A stretch of 64,000 bases of DNA, taken from Allolobophora icterica. Taxonomy: Eukaryota > Annelida > Clitellata > Crassiclitellata > Lumbricidae. Below are positions 1-12,200 of this stretch, piece after piece (positions within the stretch are counted from its first letter, which is position 1; each line of letters starts with the position of its first letter). The stretch is taken from NCBI GenBank assembly GCA_963556255.1, contig OY744605.1, positions 12,219,140-12,283,139 of the forward strand. Reading direction: 5' to 3'. The notes beneath the pieces were generated by a model that did not search any database, had not been told where the DNA came from, and worked only from the letters and a program-made list of their open reading frames with translations. The position numbers and the translations under genes are program-made.

Positions 1-15
1 GAATGGTATATACCG

Positions 16-58
16 TGAGAGGCGCTTTATAAATGCCCATATACAATACAATACAATA
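16..58 (+). repeat. L2-type LINE 3' tail with (CAATA)n
   Basis: GAGAGGCGCTTTATAAATG is followed by CAATACAATACAATA. This is the 3'-terminal hairpin and microsatellite tail typical of L2-clade LINEs, and it recurs throughout the window. Confidence 0.7.
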
Positions 59-71
59 TCACAAGACTTGC

Positions 72-218
72 CTGGAATGGAATTTGATGAAGAGTTAGGC
101 ATCGACTTGTTCTCCGATGACGTAATTTCTGATTGCTGATGCACTTCGCTTTCTTGTGCTCCTATGCTGTCTCTGCTCAGCTCCATTTCCTCAAGGACTT
201 CTTTCTGTTCAGATCGAA
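72..218 (-). CDS. SCAF4/SCAF8: SCAF exon 15, followed by a probable GC donor
   Basis: With acceptor GTTTCAG/TT at 219 the phase-1 codon is completed as Val and 48 codons stay open (RSEQKEVLEEMELSRDSIG, then Ser/Asn rich). No GT donor fits well; CCAG/GCAAGT at 72 is a strong GC-type 5' splice site. The frame stays open to position 1, but that stretch includes an antisense L2-type tail, so an intron is more likely. Confidence 0.7.
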
Positions 219-3200
219 CTGAAACACCAAGGTTAGAATTGATAACGAACCAACCAGCTTAAGATTATACTAGTGTAGAAACTAGAGAACCAGATTAAGG
301 AGATGTCATGTGGTTAGACTGGGGAACCAGATTAAGGAGATGACACATGGTTAGACTGGGGAACCAGATTAAGACGTCACGTCGTTAGAATAGGGAACCA
401 GATGATGGAGATGTAACATGGATAGACTAGGGAACCAGATTAAAGAGATGACACATGTTTAGACTACGGAACCAGACAAGTGAATGTCATGACGGCATTG
501 GGCATCATTCTAAGAAAACAAGTCAACAGAGAATTGATTTGGGCACTAGTATGAGAACACAAGAAAGACATCAGATCAAGATCAATCAGCTTAGACATAT
601 GTGTAATTTTAACTATTTAAAAATCATTTCTCAACTAAAATATGACAGAACATTAAAGGATGTTAGTTAATACTTTTAGAGAAGTAGGCCAAGTAGGAGC
701 ACTTGTAATATAAGGAGGAAAAGTCAACAGTCTAACTGCGAACATTCGCACTGTTCCCGTTAAGTCAGCCCAGGTTGCATTCTCGTCATTTGTTAAGATG
801 CACCTAATTAAATCTTTTAGATAAACATGTTCACAGCACATCTGAGAGGTCATTACAAATGAGCTATATGAAAGCCAATATACATACACATATACAAAAG
901 TTATACTAGTAGAATTTTTGTATCAGCTGTTGAACAGAGAATAAAGATTTGTGCTGCCATTGTCTGCAGGCATTGTTATCACCGTCACCTAGAACTGACA
1001 TCTTTCTTTAGAGTATTCTAAGAACCTTGTAAGGTAAAGTAAGGTAATATCCTTTTATTAATTCCTCTGTCACCAACAGAAGCAAGGCCCTAAGGTTTAA
1101 TGATCTTTCACTGGAAACATGCAACACCAAAAGCATCCCTTGTGCATAGATCGTTTGTTGAAGTGCTACTATGTGTTTCAGGCAAAAAATCATTCAGCCT
1201 TAGGGCCTTGGTTCTGTTGTTAACAAAGGAATTAATACATGGATAATACTTTACTTTACCTTATTATTAATCCTTTATATTATTATTTATTTTTATTTAG
1301 TATTATTATTACCGTATTATATTCTGAGAAATTTAATTATTTCGCAAAATCTACTGAGATTTGGACCAGGAACATAGCAGTAATAGGCACAACAAACTCA
1401 AATGCAAGTCTACCTGCAAAATCCTGTGGAATTGAGTCTTCATCAAGAACTCCACCATCGAGCAGAGGGTCCAGGTTGTCTGGCGCCTTTTCCCATGGTA
1501 TGTAAGTTACCCCGAGTTCAATGTTGCACAGTTTCCTGAATGCGGACTCCTTGATTCCAACTCCCGGAGCCCACGCCACCTGTGTAGGGGACAAGATCAC
1601 AGGAAAACTCCAGTAGATTATCGTAACACAAACATGTACCGGTTATAAATGATTAATTAATTAATAACATCAGTGCTTCCTTAACTGTCTGTTTATTATG
1701 TGTCAACAGTATCAAGTTCTCATTTTACATTGTATACAATTTAATATTTTACTAACTGTAACCCATGAAAAATCATGGTATAAATATTAGGACCACCCAC
1801 CTGAGCACCATAAACTCTTGACAAACATACTAAATAATGTTTTATTACCATACCTATGCAACAGGTAAATAGTCAGAAAGAAACTCACCTTAAGTGTATT
1901 ACTAAGAAGTTTGATGCCTTTAAGCATTTCAAGTGCTTTGGAAGCTTCCTTGCGGGTGTTGAAGCACACAAAAGCACAACCACGAGGAGGAATCAACTGT
2001 AAAGTCATACAGAACAAAAGAACGTGATTGTATTCAATGGCTGCAAAAAATGCAATTTACATATACATATATATTATAACTACAGTTACGATGTAAATTC
2101 GCAATTAAATTCTAACTGCATATTAACAATATAAATAAAATTTGCAAATAACCCATTTAAATTAAATTTGTGCAAAAGCCAGTTGACAATCACAACTATA
2201 ATTAACCAACGCCTGCTAAGGGAGGGTAAAGTAATTAATGTTAATGGTAACTAATATTCATTAATTAACATTAGTTCATGGTGACTAATGTTCACAGCTG
2301 TGCTGGAATATTTCAAAGTGCTATGAACAAATTTCACAGTATCACGCTTCTTGCTTTCTGTTATTGAAAACGGTTCTGTCCAAGAGATGGCTTGTGCCTC
2401 AACACACAGTTGAGATGTTGTCTTTGATTGGTGCTACATAAATACCTGATCATATTGGATAGGCTTGACTTCTTTGTCCTTCGGTCTAGGACCACCATGG
2501 CTCAGCACAGTGCTTTTGCCTGCACTGGTGCCGCGCTTTGGAACAACCTCCCTCTGCGACTTGTTCTACGATCCCAACTGGGGGTTTCACTGCTTCTATC
2601 CACTGTCTTAAATCTTTTCACTTGAGGCTCCTCACACTGGGAGCACCCCTGATTAGGTCGTACTGAGAGAGGTGCTTTAGAAATCTTTAAATGCAATACA
2701 ATATAATGCACGATGTAATTGTAATCGAAAATTTATAAAAGCACCACTCAACGATATCAGAGGCGCTCCCGACACAAGCCAGTGCTATCACTAACAGATA
2801 AATGTACATATCTGAACAATTATACACCAAATTTCAACAACCTCTCGATAGGTGCTGAATGTTAAATAAGAGACATCGTACATTTATTGTGGCTTCTCCA
2901 TATTTGCAAAGTTCCTCCTGAAGATCCTCCTCCGTTGTCTGTTTATTCAGATGACCAATCCAAACGGTTGTGCTGCAAACTAAAACAGACACAGAATTTA
3001 ACGTCTTTTAACGTTCAGTCATATTTTAGTTCAGAAATAATTTTGTTAGAACAATTAAAATTTCACTTATGTTTGTGGCTGATTAATCTTGTGTCTTTCT
3101 TGTGTTTTCATACTAGTGCCCAAATCAATACAATGTTCATCTATTCTCTTAGAATGATACCCCAATGCCCCATGTGACATTCACCTTATCTGGTTCCCTA

Positions 3201-6200
3201 GTCTAAAACACGTGTCATCTCCTTAATCTGGATCCCTAGTCTAAGCATGCGACATCTCCTTAACCTGGTTCCCTAATTTCTGCACTAATATCATCTTAAA
3301 CTGGTTCTTTATCAACATCTGCCGCAAAACAGAATCAGATCTAAATGTAATGAATAACAAAAACATATCCACTGCATGCAAACAACAAAGGAGAGCAAAT
3401 CATGGGTTTATAAATAGCCTTTATAAAGCATCTACTCAAAACACTAGTTAATCTTTAGCTTACTGCTGATGTGGTTTTCCTTCAGAGGTGGAAGACCTCT
3501 ATTCTTGCGGTCGCGTTCTTTCTTTGCCTTCTGTTTCTCGAGAGACTGTTCTGCCATTTCAGAATTGCTGGAAAAAGAAAGACCGCTGCTCATCATAAAA
3601 TAACCATGACCAGTTTTCAGCCGACTGCTAATAGAACAAAGACCACATTTGAGAGGTACATAGAAGGAACTATAAAGGCTCATTTACATCACATCTGTTA
3701 GATAGTCATAGGCACAGCACTTTCGATTCAAGGTTTGCGATGTACCTATTGTGTACCTACCATATAGGTACCATGTACCAATTTGTACCTACCATGTACT
3801 TACCATATACCTACCTACTTAAGGTAACGTCTCTTCCTCTTTTACCCTTTTAAAACTTGCTTTTTTCTCAGGGTCTCTCACACAGGGAGCGTTTCTGAAT
3901 GGCTCTCAAGCTAGAAGCGCTTTATAAATGCCCCAATACAATACTTTCCACATACCTACCATGTACTTACCATGTACCATCGTGACCTCTCTTGTGACAT
4001 CATCTGTCTACTAAACAAAATTAAAGACTATCATCTTGCAGAGGCTGTGCTTCTGGCACCTGAGAATAGGGAACCTGAAATGGCACTATATAAATTACAC
4101 ATCCCATTACATTATTAAGAACTTAACATTGTATTACTCTGCACTGCAATAAATATTAATAACTTTACTAAATACTGTGTTACACTGCAATATTAATAAA
4201 TCATGTATCATATTACAGCACAAGAATCTTGTGGCCACCCTAACCTACTGCACCTTTTTCGATCTTTATTTTTCGATTTGCGTCGTCTTTCTCGTGACGT
4301 AGACCTTGATCGCGAGCAACTCGGTGTCCTAGAATGGAGGATAAGATCAAAACATCATAATCTCCAAATACAACAAAAGCCTCCATACATAGTTACATAC
4401 ACACATACTCTCACAAACATAAATACAGACACATACTCTCACAAACATAAATACACACACACACACACACACATAGAGGCTGTCTGGACATTGATGTCAC
4501 GATAGATGACTGCACTATCTCAGAAGTGGTTATCGAATTCCCACAGTCTTGTATGCTTCACACATCTACCTCTGTTGCACATGCAAAGCTAGAAAAATCT
4601 GCACCTTTGTGGGGACCTCTAGAGCATAACTAGTTCCTGTTCAGAAGAACTGTGTGCCATAACTGTGACACACGATTTAGTGGATAACCTGCTTCCGCTT
4701 CGATCTGTGAAGGTTCATCCGAGGCCACTCACCCTCTGGTTCGATCGTGACAATGTGAGACGGCTTTGAACAGCGATATTCTCAACAGATGCGAAATGAT
4801 GATGACTGCTCTAGCTGGATTCACCAGCTGTGCTGGATGCATTGTGAATTCCGTGCCAGGGAGATGCATTACTAGAAATCGCTGATCAAGCGGGAATCCG
4901 CGTCACCTATGGTCTTCGCTCTCTCACATCCTTGGCTGTTCCTTTGATCAACCTACTGAACTCCCATTCTCTTGCCACCGACTATATGGATTACATGCGT
5001 GACAAAGTGGCTTCTGTTCATCTCTCCACAAAGGGATATCGGCTGCTGTCCGTCTCTCCAACCGATTGTTGGCTGTTGTGTTGGTAGCCATTCTCTGCTG
5101 AAGACCTCCGTTGCCAGTTTACGGAGTTGCCTGCCAAGTCTTGCGAACTGTACACATTCTGCCTTTTCTTATAAAGGACTTTATTGACAACATGTTATTA
5201 TGTTGTACTTCTTTGGGTGAAGAAGTACTCCCCAGCCACTGTGCAACCGTCTCTGAAATGCCCTGGGCTTGATCCTGCCATCATGGCAAGTGACCACCCG
5301 ATTTCAAATTTATCCTACCTGTCCTAAATGGTAGAAAGAGTTGTCTGTTCCCAAATTATGTCATACCTTTTTACCTTTCCACCAGTCGGGAGTCAGTAGA
5401 TTTCATTCTACAAATCACTTAATATGCACGCTGATGTGTTTAGGGCTTCTGTTCAAAGACAGGTAACCTTGCTGGCTCTTTTTTAATGTTAGTGCCGCTT
5501 TTGACACTGTAGATCATTCTATTCCCCTACAGCGCTTGGAGACCTGGCATCTCTGGATTCTGCTCCTGTAAGACCACAGGCTGAGCGCACTATCGATATA
5601 TAATTACTTTGCACTTTCTAATATGCAATTATAATTTACTATTTTTGGAACTAAACTTCATTACAGATATAGTTATGAGTGTGCTGTAGACTGAAGCCAA
5701 GTGTACTTTCATAATGATTAGATTATGAAATCACGTACCTAGATCGTGATCTTGATGCCGATCTATTTCGCGATAATCTCATTCGTTTCTTCTGTCTTCG
5801 ACTCGCGTATTCATCAGAGCTATCTGATTCAACGATGATACAGTCATCATCAGAGATGTATCGCTTCTGAAAGCATAAAAAGAATGGTAGTTTTAAGTCT
5901 TAAAAAGCCTTCAGAAGTCAGAATATATACATGTATGTTGAACGACAACTCTGAGCAATGTTTGCTGATAGATAGATGTTCTGCTCTTACCGACACTTAA
6001 CAGCGCCTCTGATGTTTTATTCTTTGAGCGGTGCTGCATAAATGTTTAATTACTAAATGTCCAATTGCGACCTCAAGAAACTTGGCTGCAAACTTCTGTT
6101 ATCGCTGATAATTTAGGATTTAAAAATATTAAATATTGCAAATATCATGCCAATTGATGACAAAATCATACCTAAGTATTCCATGATCAGTAAAATAAAC

Positions 6201-9200
6201 ATCTAGAAGGTTTCATACGTTTCATTTGTTAATTAATTAAAATCCTGCAGCACGCCTCCATAGATGGTATTACAGTAGTCTATGCTACTGCTGAGGAAAG
6301 CCCAGACAAGGCAACTGAACCATTAGAAGAAAGCGAATGAGAAACGACCTCCAGTGGTAATTCATAGACTGGAATAATGACAGAAAAAACAAAAGTTTCT
6401 AATTACACAACTGATAATTAGCGTCAACTAACCTGAGTTTCCTGTTTCTTCCGATCTTTCCGGAATGCCTGCTGGCTATTCGTGGAATGATTATTTTCGC
6501 TGGAGTTGTCGGTCACCTCGTATTCCTGCCTCCGCCTGTCGTCCGGTAATTGGACATAAGAGCTTTGTGATTTCTCATCATCCTCCTCCGCATCTTTTGT
6601 TTCATTCAGCTGCTCATCAGAATCTGTTTGTCGAGTCAATTCCAAATGCTGCTCAGAACGTCCCGAGTCATTGTTGCCTTTCCAGGTGTACTCGCGCTCG
6701 TCCTCCTCAACCTCCGCATCTCCTCGGCTGCATCGGTCATCTTCGTTGTCTTCGGCTACGGCAGCTGACGTGTCTTTCCAGTCCTCTCCACCACTGAACG
6801 TAGTATCCAGCTCATCAGCGCATCGACCGGCTCGGCCTCTGGAGGCGGCACGGATGTTCAGGTGCTCTGAGACGACATTCGACTGCGTGTCTGGAATCTC
6901 TGCAGAATTCTCCGTTCTACAGAGAACAAAAAGAGTCATCACATACTAGACAAATTAATACAGTCGCAATCAGTCTTTAAGTCAGACGTAATACAAACCT
7001 CCGCTTATACACATGCATACGCAGAAAAAACTTATATACTAATAATAATAATAAATAATAATAATCATTTATTAATTCCAACTTAATTTAATGCAGTAAA
7101 TTACATGATATAGTAATAACAGACAACAACAAGTTTAACAGGAAGGCAGCCTGCAAGGTGCCCACCTGTCCTACTGCTCATTTTACCATGTATCGTAAGT
7201 CATGTCCTTGATGATTTTGCATTGATGAGTTCACACTGTATCTAGGTATTCATGTAGACCCTTTTGCAGGAACCCTTCACAGGTTCCAATCAAATGAGGC
7301 ACAAAATACCTTTCATGCCAAGTGCTCTGATCACAGGCGGTTCTTCTTTCACCTTCTTCCTCGCTGTCTCCGTAATCAAACTCCAGGAGTTTCTAAATAA
7401 AAAGTTGACATAATAAACATAAGTAAGAAAGTCACTGCCACTCAGTTTTCTGTAGGTTCACCAATGAAGCCTTAATTATTTTTACACAGCGTACTCAGAA
7501 AGGTATCAAAATTCAACAACTGTTTTAGATTGAAATTTTTGACGAGGAGAGTTCAAAACTCCAACTGAGATCACACGATAATAACTAGGTCTCCAAAACA
7601 GAAAGAAGATGAGCAGTTCTTATCTCAGCCTTGACAGGCAGCCTCCTACCTTGCTAACAACTATGCCATAGCACACCCTACAACTCACAACAGACTATGC
7701 CAAGAAAACTTATGATGGAAAAAACACCCAGTCTAAACCTTACTTTGTTGAATAACTTTTCCGGTTGATCTCCTTGGTCTGACGGTGGCGGGTCAAGCTT
7801 TTCGCCGGTTGCAGAACCCAGAAGCTGCTGCGTCAGATCCTGCAGCTGGGTAAGCATGGAGCTATCGATGACAGGCTGCGGAGCCGGTTCCTGTATCATT
7901 TGCATCTGCTGCATTAAGAGCTGTTGCAGCAACTGAAGCTGAATCGCTTGCGGAGTCAGAACTGGCTGAGAAGATGGAGCCTACATCAGGATAACATAAA
8001 AATATTTAAATCTCCAAAGTAACTATGTATGCATGTATATAGTGCTAACTCTGCTAGACAAAGTCAACCAACAAAGACTCCGATGGTTTGGACATGTAGA
8101 GAGAATGCCAGTTGACTGAATCCCACAAAGTACACTACACGCAAAATTCAAAGGAAAAAGACACTAAGGCAGACCAAGACTACGCTGGATAGATAATATA
8201 ACTGAGGACATAATATCACCTGGACTAACACTAAGGGGGCAATAGACTTGACAAATGACCGAGGACACTGGAGATCATTTATTAGCACCCATCGACGTCA
8301 AATGGCTGCTGGTGTCAGGAACTGATGATGATGATGATGATGAGAGTGTATTGGACTAACACAAATCCTGTTCTAAACGAATTAATATATTACCGGTTGC
8401 AACATCTGTGCAACGACTTTGAGTATGTCCGTATGACTGTTGGGCTTTGTGTCTAGACTGGTTCCAAGCTGTAAGGCATCCGCGGTCAACGCAGGTGGCT
8501 TCTGATCACACCTCGTTAGAGGCATAGATGGTGCCAGTCCAGTCACGGATTCTATCTCCTTTTGAACTACAAAAAAGAACAATCACTTTTAAATAAATAT
8601 CTGCATCCATAAATCTTGGATAGAAATTCATATTTATCTATTATATCAATTAAAATCTAATTATATATATATTTAACTGCATAAATTTATACTGCTTAAA
8701 ACATATTAACATCCACTGTAGACAGTAAACCTATTGGTGTAAAAGTAACTCTGTTACAAAAATCGTATTTTTTAATACGAACAACACTCTTTGATAAAAT
8801 AAATCATAGTTTGGAGCAAAGTATTCAAATCCTCGGTTTGTTCAGTCAACCGAGAACCACGAGAACAAAATGTTTATAAAATACATTCCAAACAAAACCC
8901 TCCACACGGCTCTTCACGTGCTGCAAAAACATTAATTGAACTCCGTTATGTCTGAGTTAACTAACTAAATTGTAATTGAAATTAGTAACTTCTATTGTGC
9001 CAGTGTCCTATGCACAAGGCATCAACCGATGGCACATCAAAACAAAGCAGTAATCAGGTCAATATCCAGAAGATTAGTTTGTAAGATAGAGAGGCAGCCT
9101 ATGGCAGATAAGCTATTTGAAAGAGAAAGTCTTAAGTCAGAAATGACACAAGTGACTTAACTGTGCACACAGACACAGGGAGAGAGTTCCAAAAAGTAGG

Positions 9201-12200
9201 TCCAGGAACCGAAAAAATTCGTTGACCAAGAACAGTTCTTGATTCAGGTATGACCAGACAAAGATTCAGATGACCTCATTGAATAATGATAAGTCTGCGG
9301 AATAAGAACTGATTTTAAGTATTGTGCCTCACCAGCATTCAAAGTTTCATAAACTATGAGCCCTAATTTGAAACTAATTCTTTGCTCAACAGGAAACCAA
9401 TGCAAAGATTAAAGCACAGCAGTCATATGTTCAAATTTGGATGTATTAGTTAGGAACAACAGCATTACAGAAACTACTAAGTGAGGAATCAAATCCTCAG
9501 CTCTACGCTGGTAACCCGGCACACACTTACTGACAGACGAAATTCAAGAAACTTTATATAGCATTCGTTTACCGTACTATTTACCTTTTTCAAACACCGT
9601 CTGACTGTGAGGATCAGCTGAAAGATCAAGGAGTGGCTGTACAATGGATGCTGAATAAACACCGTTTTTCTGCCAAAGGTTCAGGACTCGAATGATCTTT
9701 GCCTAAACAGCAAATGAAACTGTATACTGTCTTTTTGTACAGTCCTGAAGCACTGTCAATACAAAAATCAGTCATTCCCAAACTTCCATATTTTCCCACA
9801 TCAACCATTCTCAAAATCTCAAATTTCTGCCATATCTCTGTTGCTTTCCCAAAACTGCCAATATTTCAACAATAAACTTTTTGATATCCCCAAACATCCT
9901 AAATGTCTGCAATACCAATTTTGATTTTCTCAAAACTGCCAACATTTCTACAATACTCTTTTTGATATCCCCAAACAGCCTACCGGTAAATGTCTGCGAT
10001 AACTATTTTGATTTTCTCAAAACTGGCAAAATTTCAACAATAAACTTTTTGATATCCCCAAACATCCTAAATGTCTGCAATACCAATTTTGATTTTCTCA
10101 AAACTGCCAACATTTCTACAATACTCGTTTTGATATCCCCAAACAGCCTAAATGTCTGCGATAACTATTTTGATTTTCTCAAAACTGACAAAATTTCAAC
10201 AATAAACTTTTTTGATATCCCCAAACATCCTAAATGTCTGCAATATTTATTTTCATTTTCTCAAAACTGCCAAAATTTCTGCAACTGCTTTACTTCCCTC
10301 AGAAAGGGAAAATTTCTCTAATACCTTTTCGCTTTCATTAAACTGCAAAAGTTCTGTAAGTTTGTTTGCCTTAGTCAGAAGTTCAAAGTCCACAATTGAA
10401 GAGATACTCTGGCTAACAATTTATTCCTTACATGCCTACAAAGAATTATGCTACAAGTAAAAACCCTGACAAATATAAGACAAAAAGTGGTGACAATTGA
10501 AGATCTGAGCACCTCTCTCACTGTCTCTCTCTCCCGCTCTTTCTCTCTCCTCCTCTTTCTTTCTGTGTCTCTGTCTCTCCCTTCCTCTTTCTTTCTTTCT
10601 CTATGTCTCTCTCTCTGTCTGTCTCTCCCTCTCTCTTTCTTTTTTGTCTCTGTCTCTCCCTCCCTCCCCCTCTCTCTGTCTCTCCCTCTCTCTTTGTTTC
10701 TCCCTCCCTCTCTCTTTCTCTCTGTCTCTCACTCACTCTCTCATGACAAAATCAGCTGATTGCAATCATGCCAACGCCACCCCTCTAGGCAGATCTATGA
10801 TGGACCTTCTTCCCGGTGTTGGAAAACTGACGTTACAGGCTGTTAGATCCTCCTCAATGACTCTAGCACACAGGGTCCAACGTGGACAGTGTGGTACTAT
10901 ACCAACGAACAAGGCATCAATTTCGTTGGTAAGGCCATCAATTAAAGTGCTTTCAGCTCAGCCTCACCCACTGTCCGCAACTGAAATCACAAACCTATAC
11001 TTAAAAGGTCAGCTCCAACAACCTCATCCTTGAAGTGGCAACTTAAAACTACATTTCGAAAATCCATCCGTTACTCAGTGTCCTCCCTCAGCTATCCATT
11101 GTATCTCCTCCCTTTAGTGACTGACCAACCCTCTGATTCAAATATTGACGTCTGGCACATGAATCTCATTCATTCATAGGTAAGTAAGTAAGTATATCCT
11201 TTATCAATACAACTGTTAACCGCACATTGGTTTACAATGTAAATTGATGGCACACCAGAGCCTATACCCAGAGGTAAGTCACCTGAGACATAGAGTGAGC
11301 CTTAGAAGGATAAGTAACAACAGTCTGACACTCTGACTAGCAGAGTTCCACTCAACACACTTTTTGAGACTACATGTGCCATATGCAGGGACCTGCGAGC
11401 CATGGCACCAATGCTCACACAAGTTTTGACTCTGTGACACTGAAGAGTAGCATGCTCACACAACTTTATGGGAAACATTCAAACTACAAAAAATAATACA
11501 CTGTACAGTGATATATATATACGCTGACACTGGACATAATGTATAATTTTATCCACGCTGCACCTGGGTGAAGTTGGCTCACACAACTTTTAAACACTTC
11601 CTGGGTCACTGATTAGCATAACATAACAATGAGGCTTGAAATGGTTCATCAGACAAATTGACTCAGCGAGTTCTTTTAACAAGCAGAACCAGATCCATGG
11701 GAAGCTACACGAAATGTTGACATAATGTCTGTTACACAATGCCTTAACATTCTAACGATGAGCTGCATTGCTTTCCCAGTCGCTTTTAGTACACTCTTGT
11801 CGTTAAAGTGTTAAACATAAAGTAACCAACTAAAACACTTTTAACGAAAGACTCATAAATTTACAAGAAACAAGCAGGCATATAATCCGATATGAAACAT
11901 AACCTTATAATAAGAAACAGCTCGTTGCAGTGTATGAAAAACACAAAATGAAGCTGGATTAACTAAGTAACAGAGAAAATAACTGGTTTATACATGCGCC
12001 AGAACCTCCAATGGATACGTTATTACAATTCAAATCCTGATGTAAGGTCAGTAGAGAGCTGAGACAAATAGATGCAGATACAGAAATTTTCAGAAATTTT
12101 AGTTAAATCCAAAAAAAATATTAAAAAAATTCAAACATGACTGTATCATGTATGTACAGTGTGAGAATTGTAGAAAAAAGACTGGGAAGGGTTAGACTTT

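Noticed and set aside
6465..6949. Plus-strand frames of 92-110 residues opposite SCAF exon 8
   Set aside because: Shadows of the real acidic exon on the minus strand, which has matched splice sites and phase.
10448..10759. Ser/Leu-rich frame and antisense Glu/Arg-rich frame
   Set aside because: A polypyrimidine tract read in frame; intronic in SCAF.
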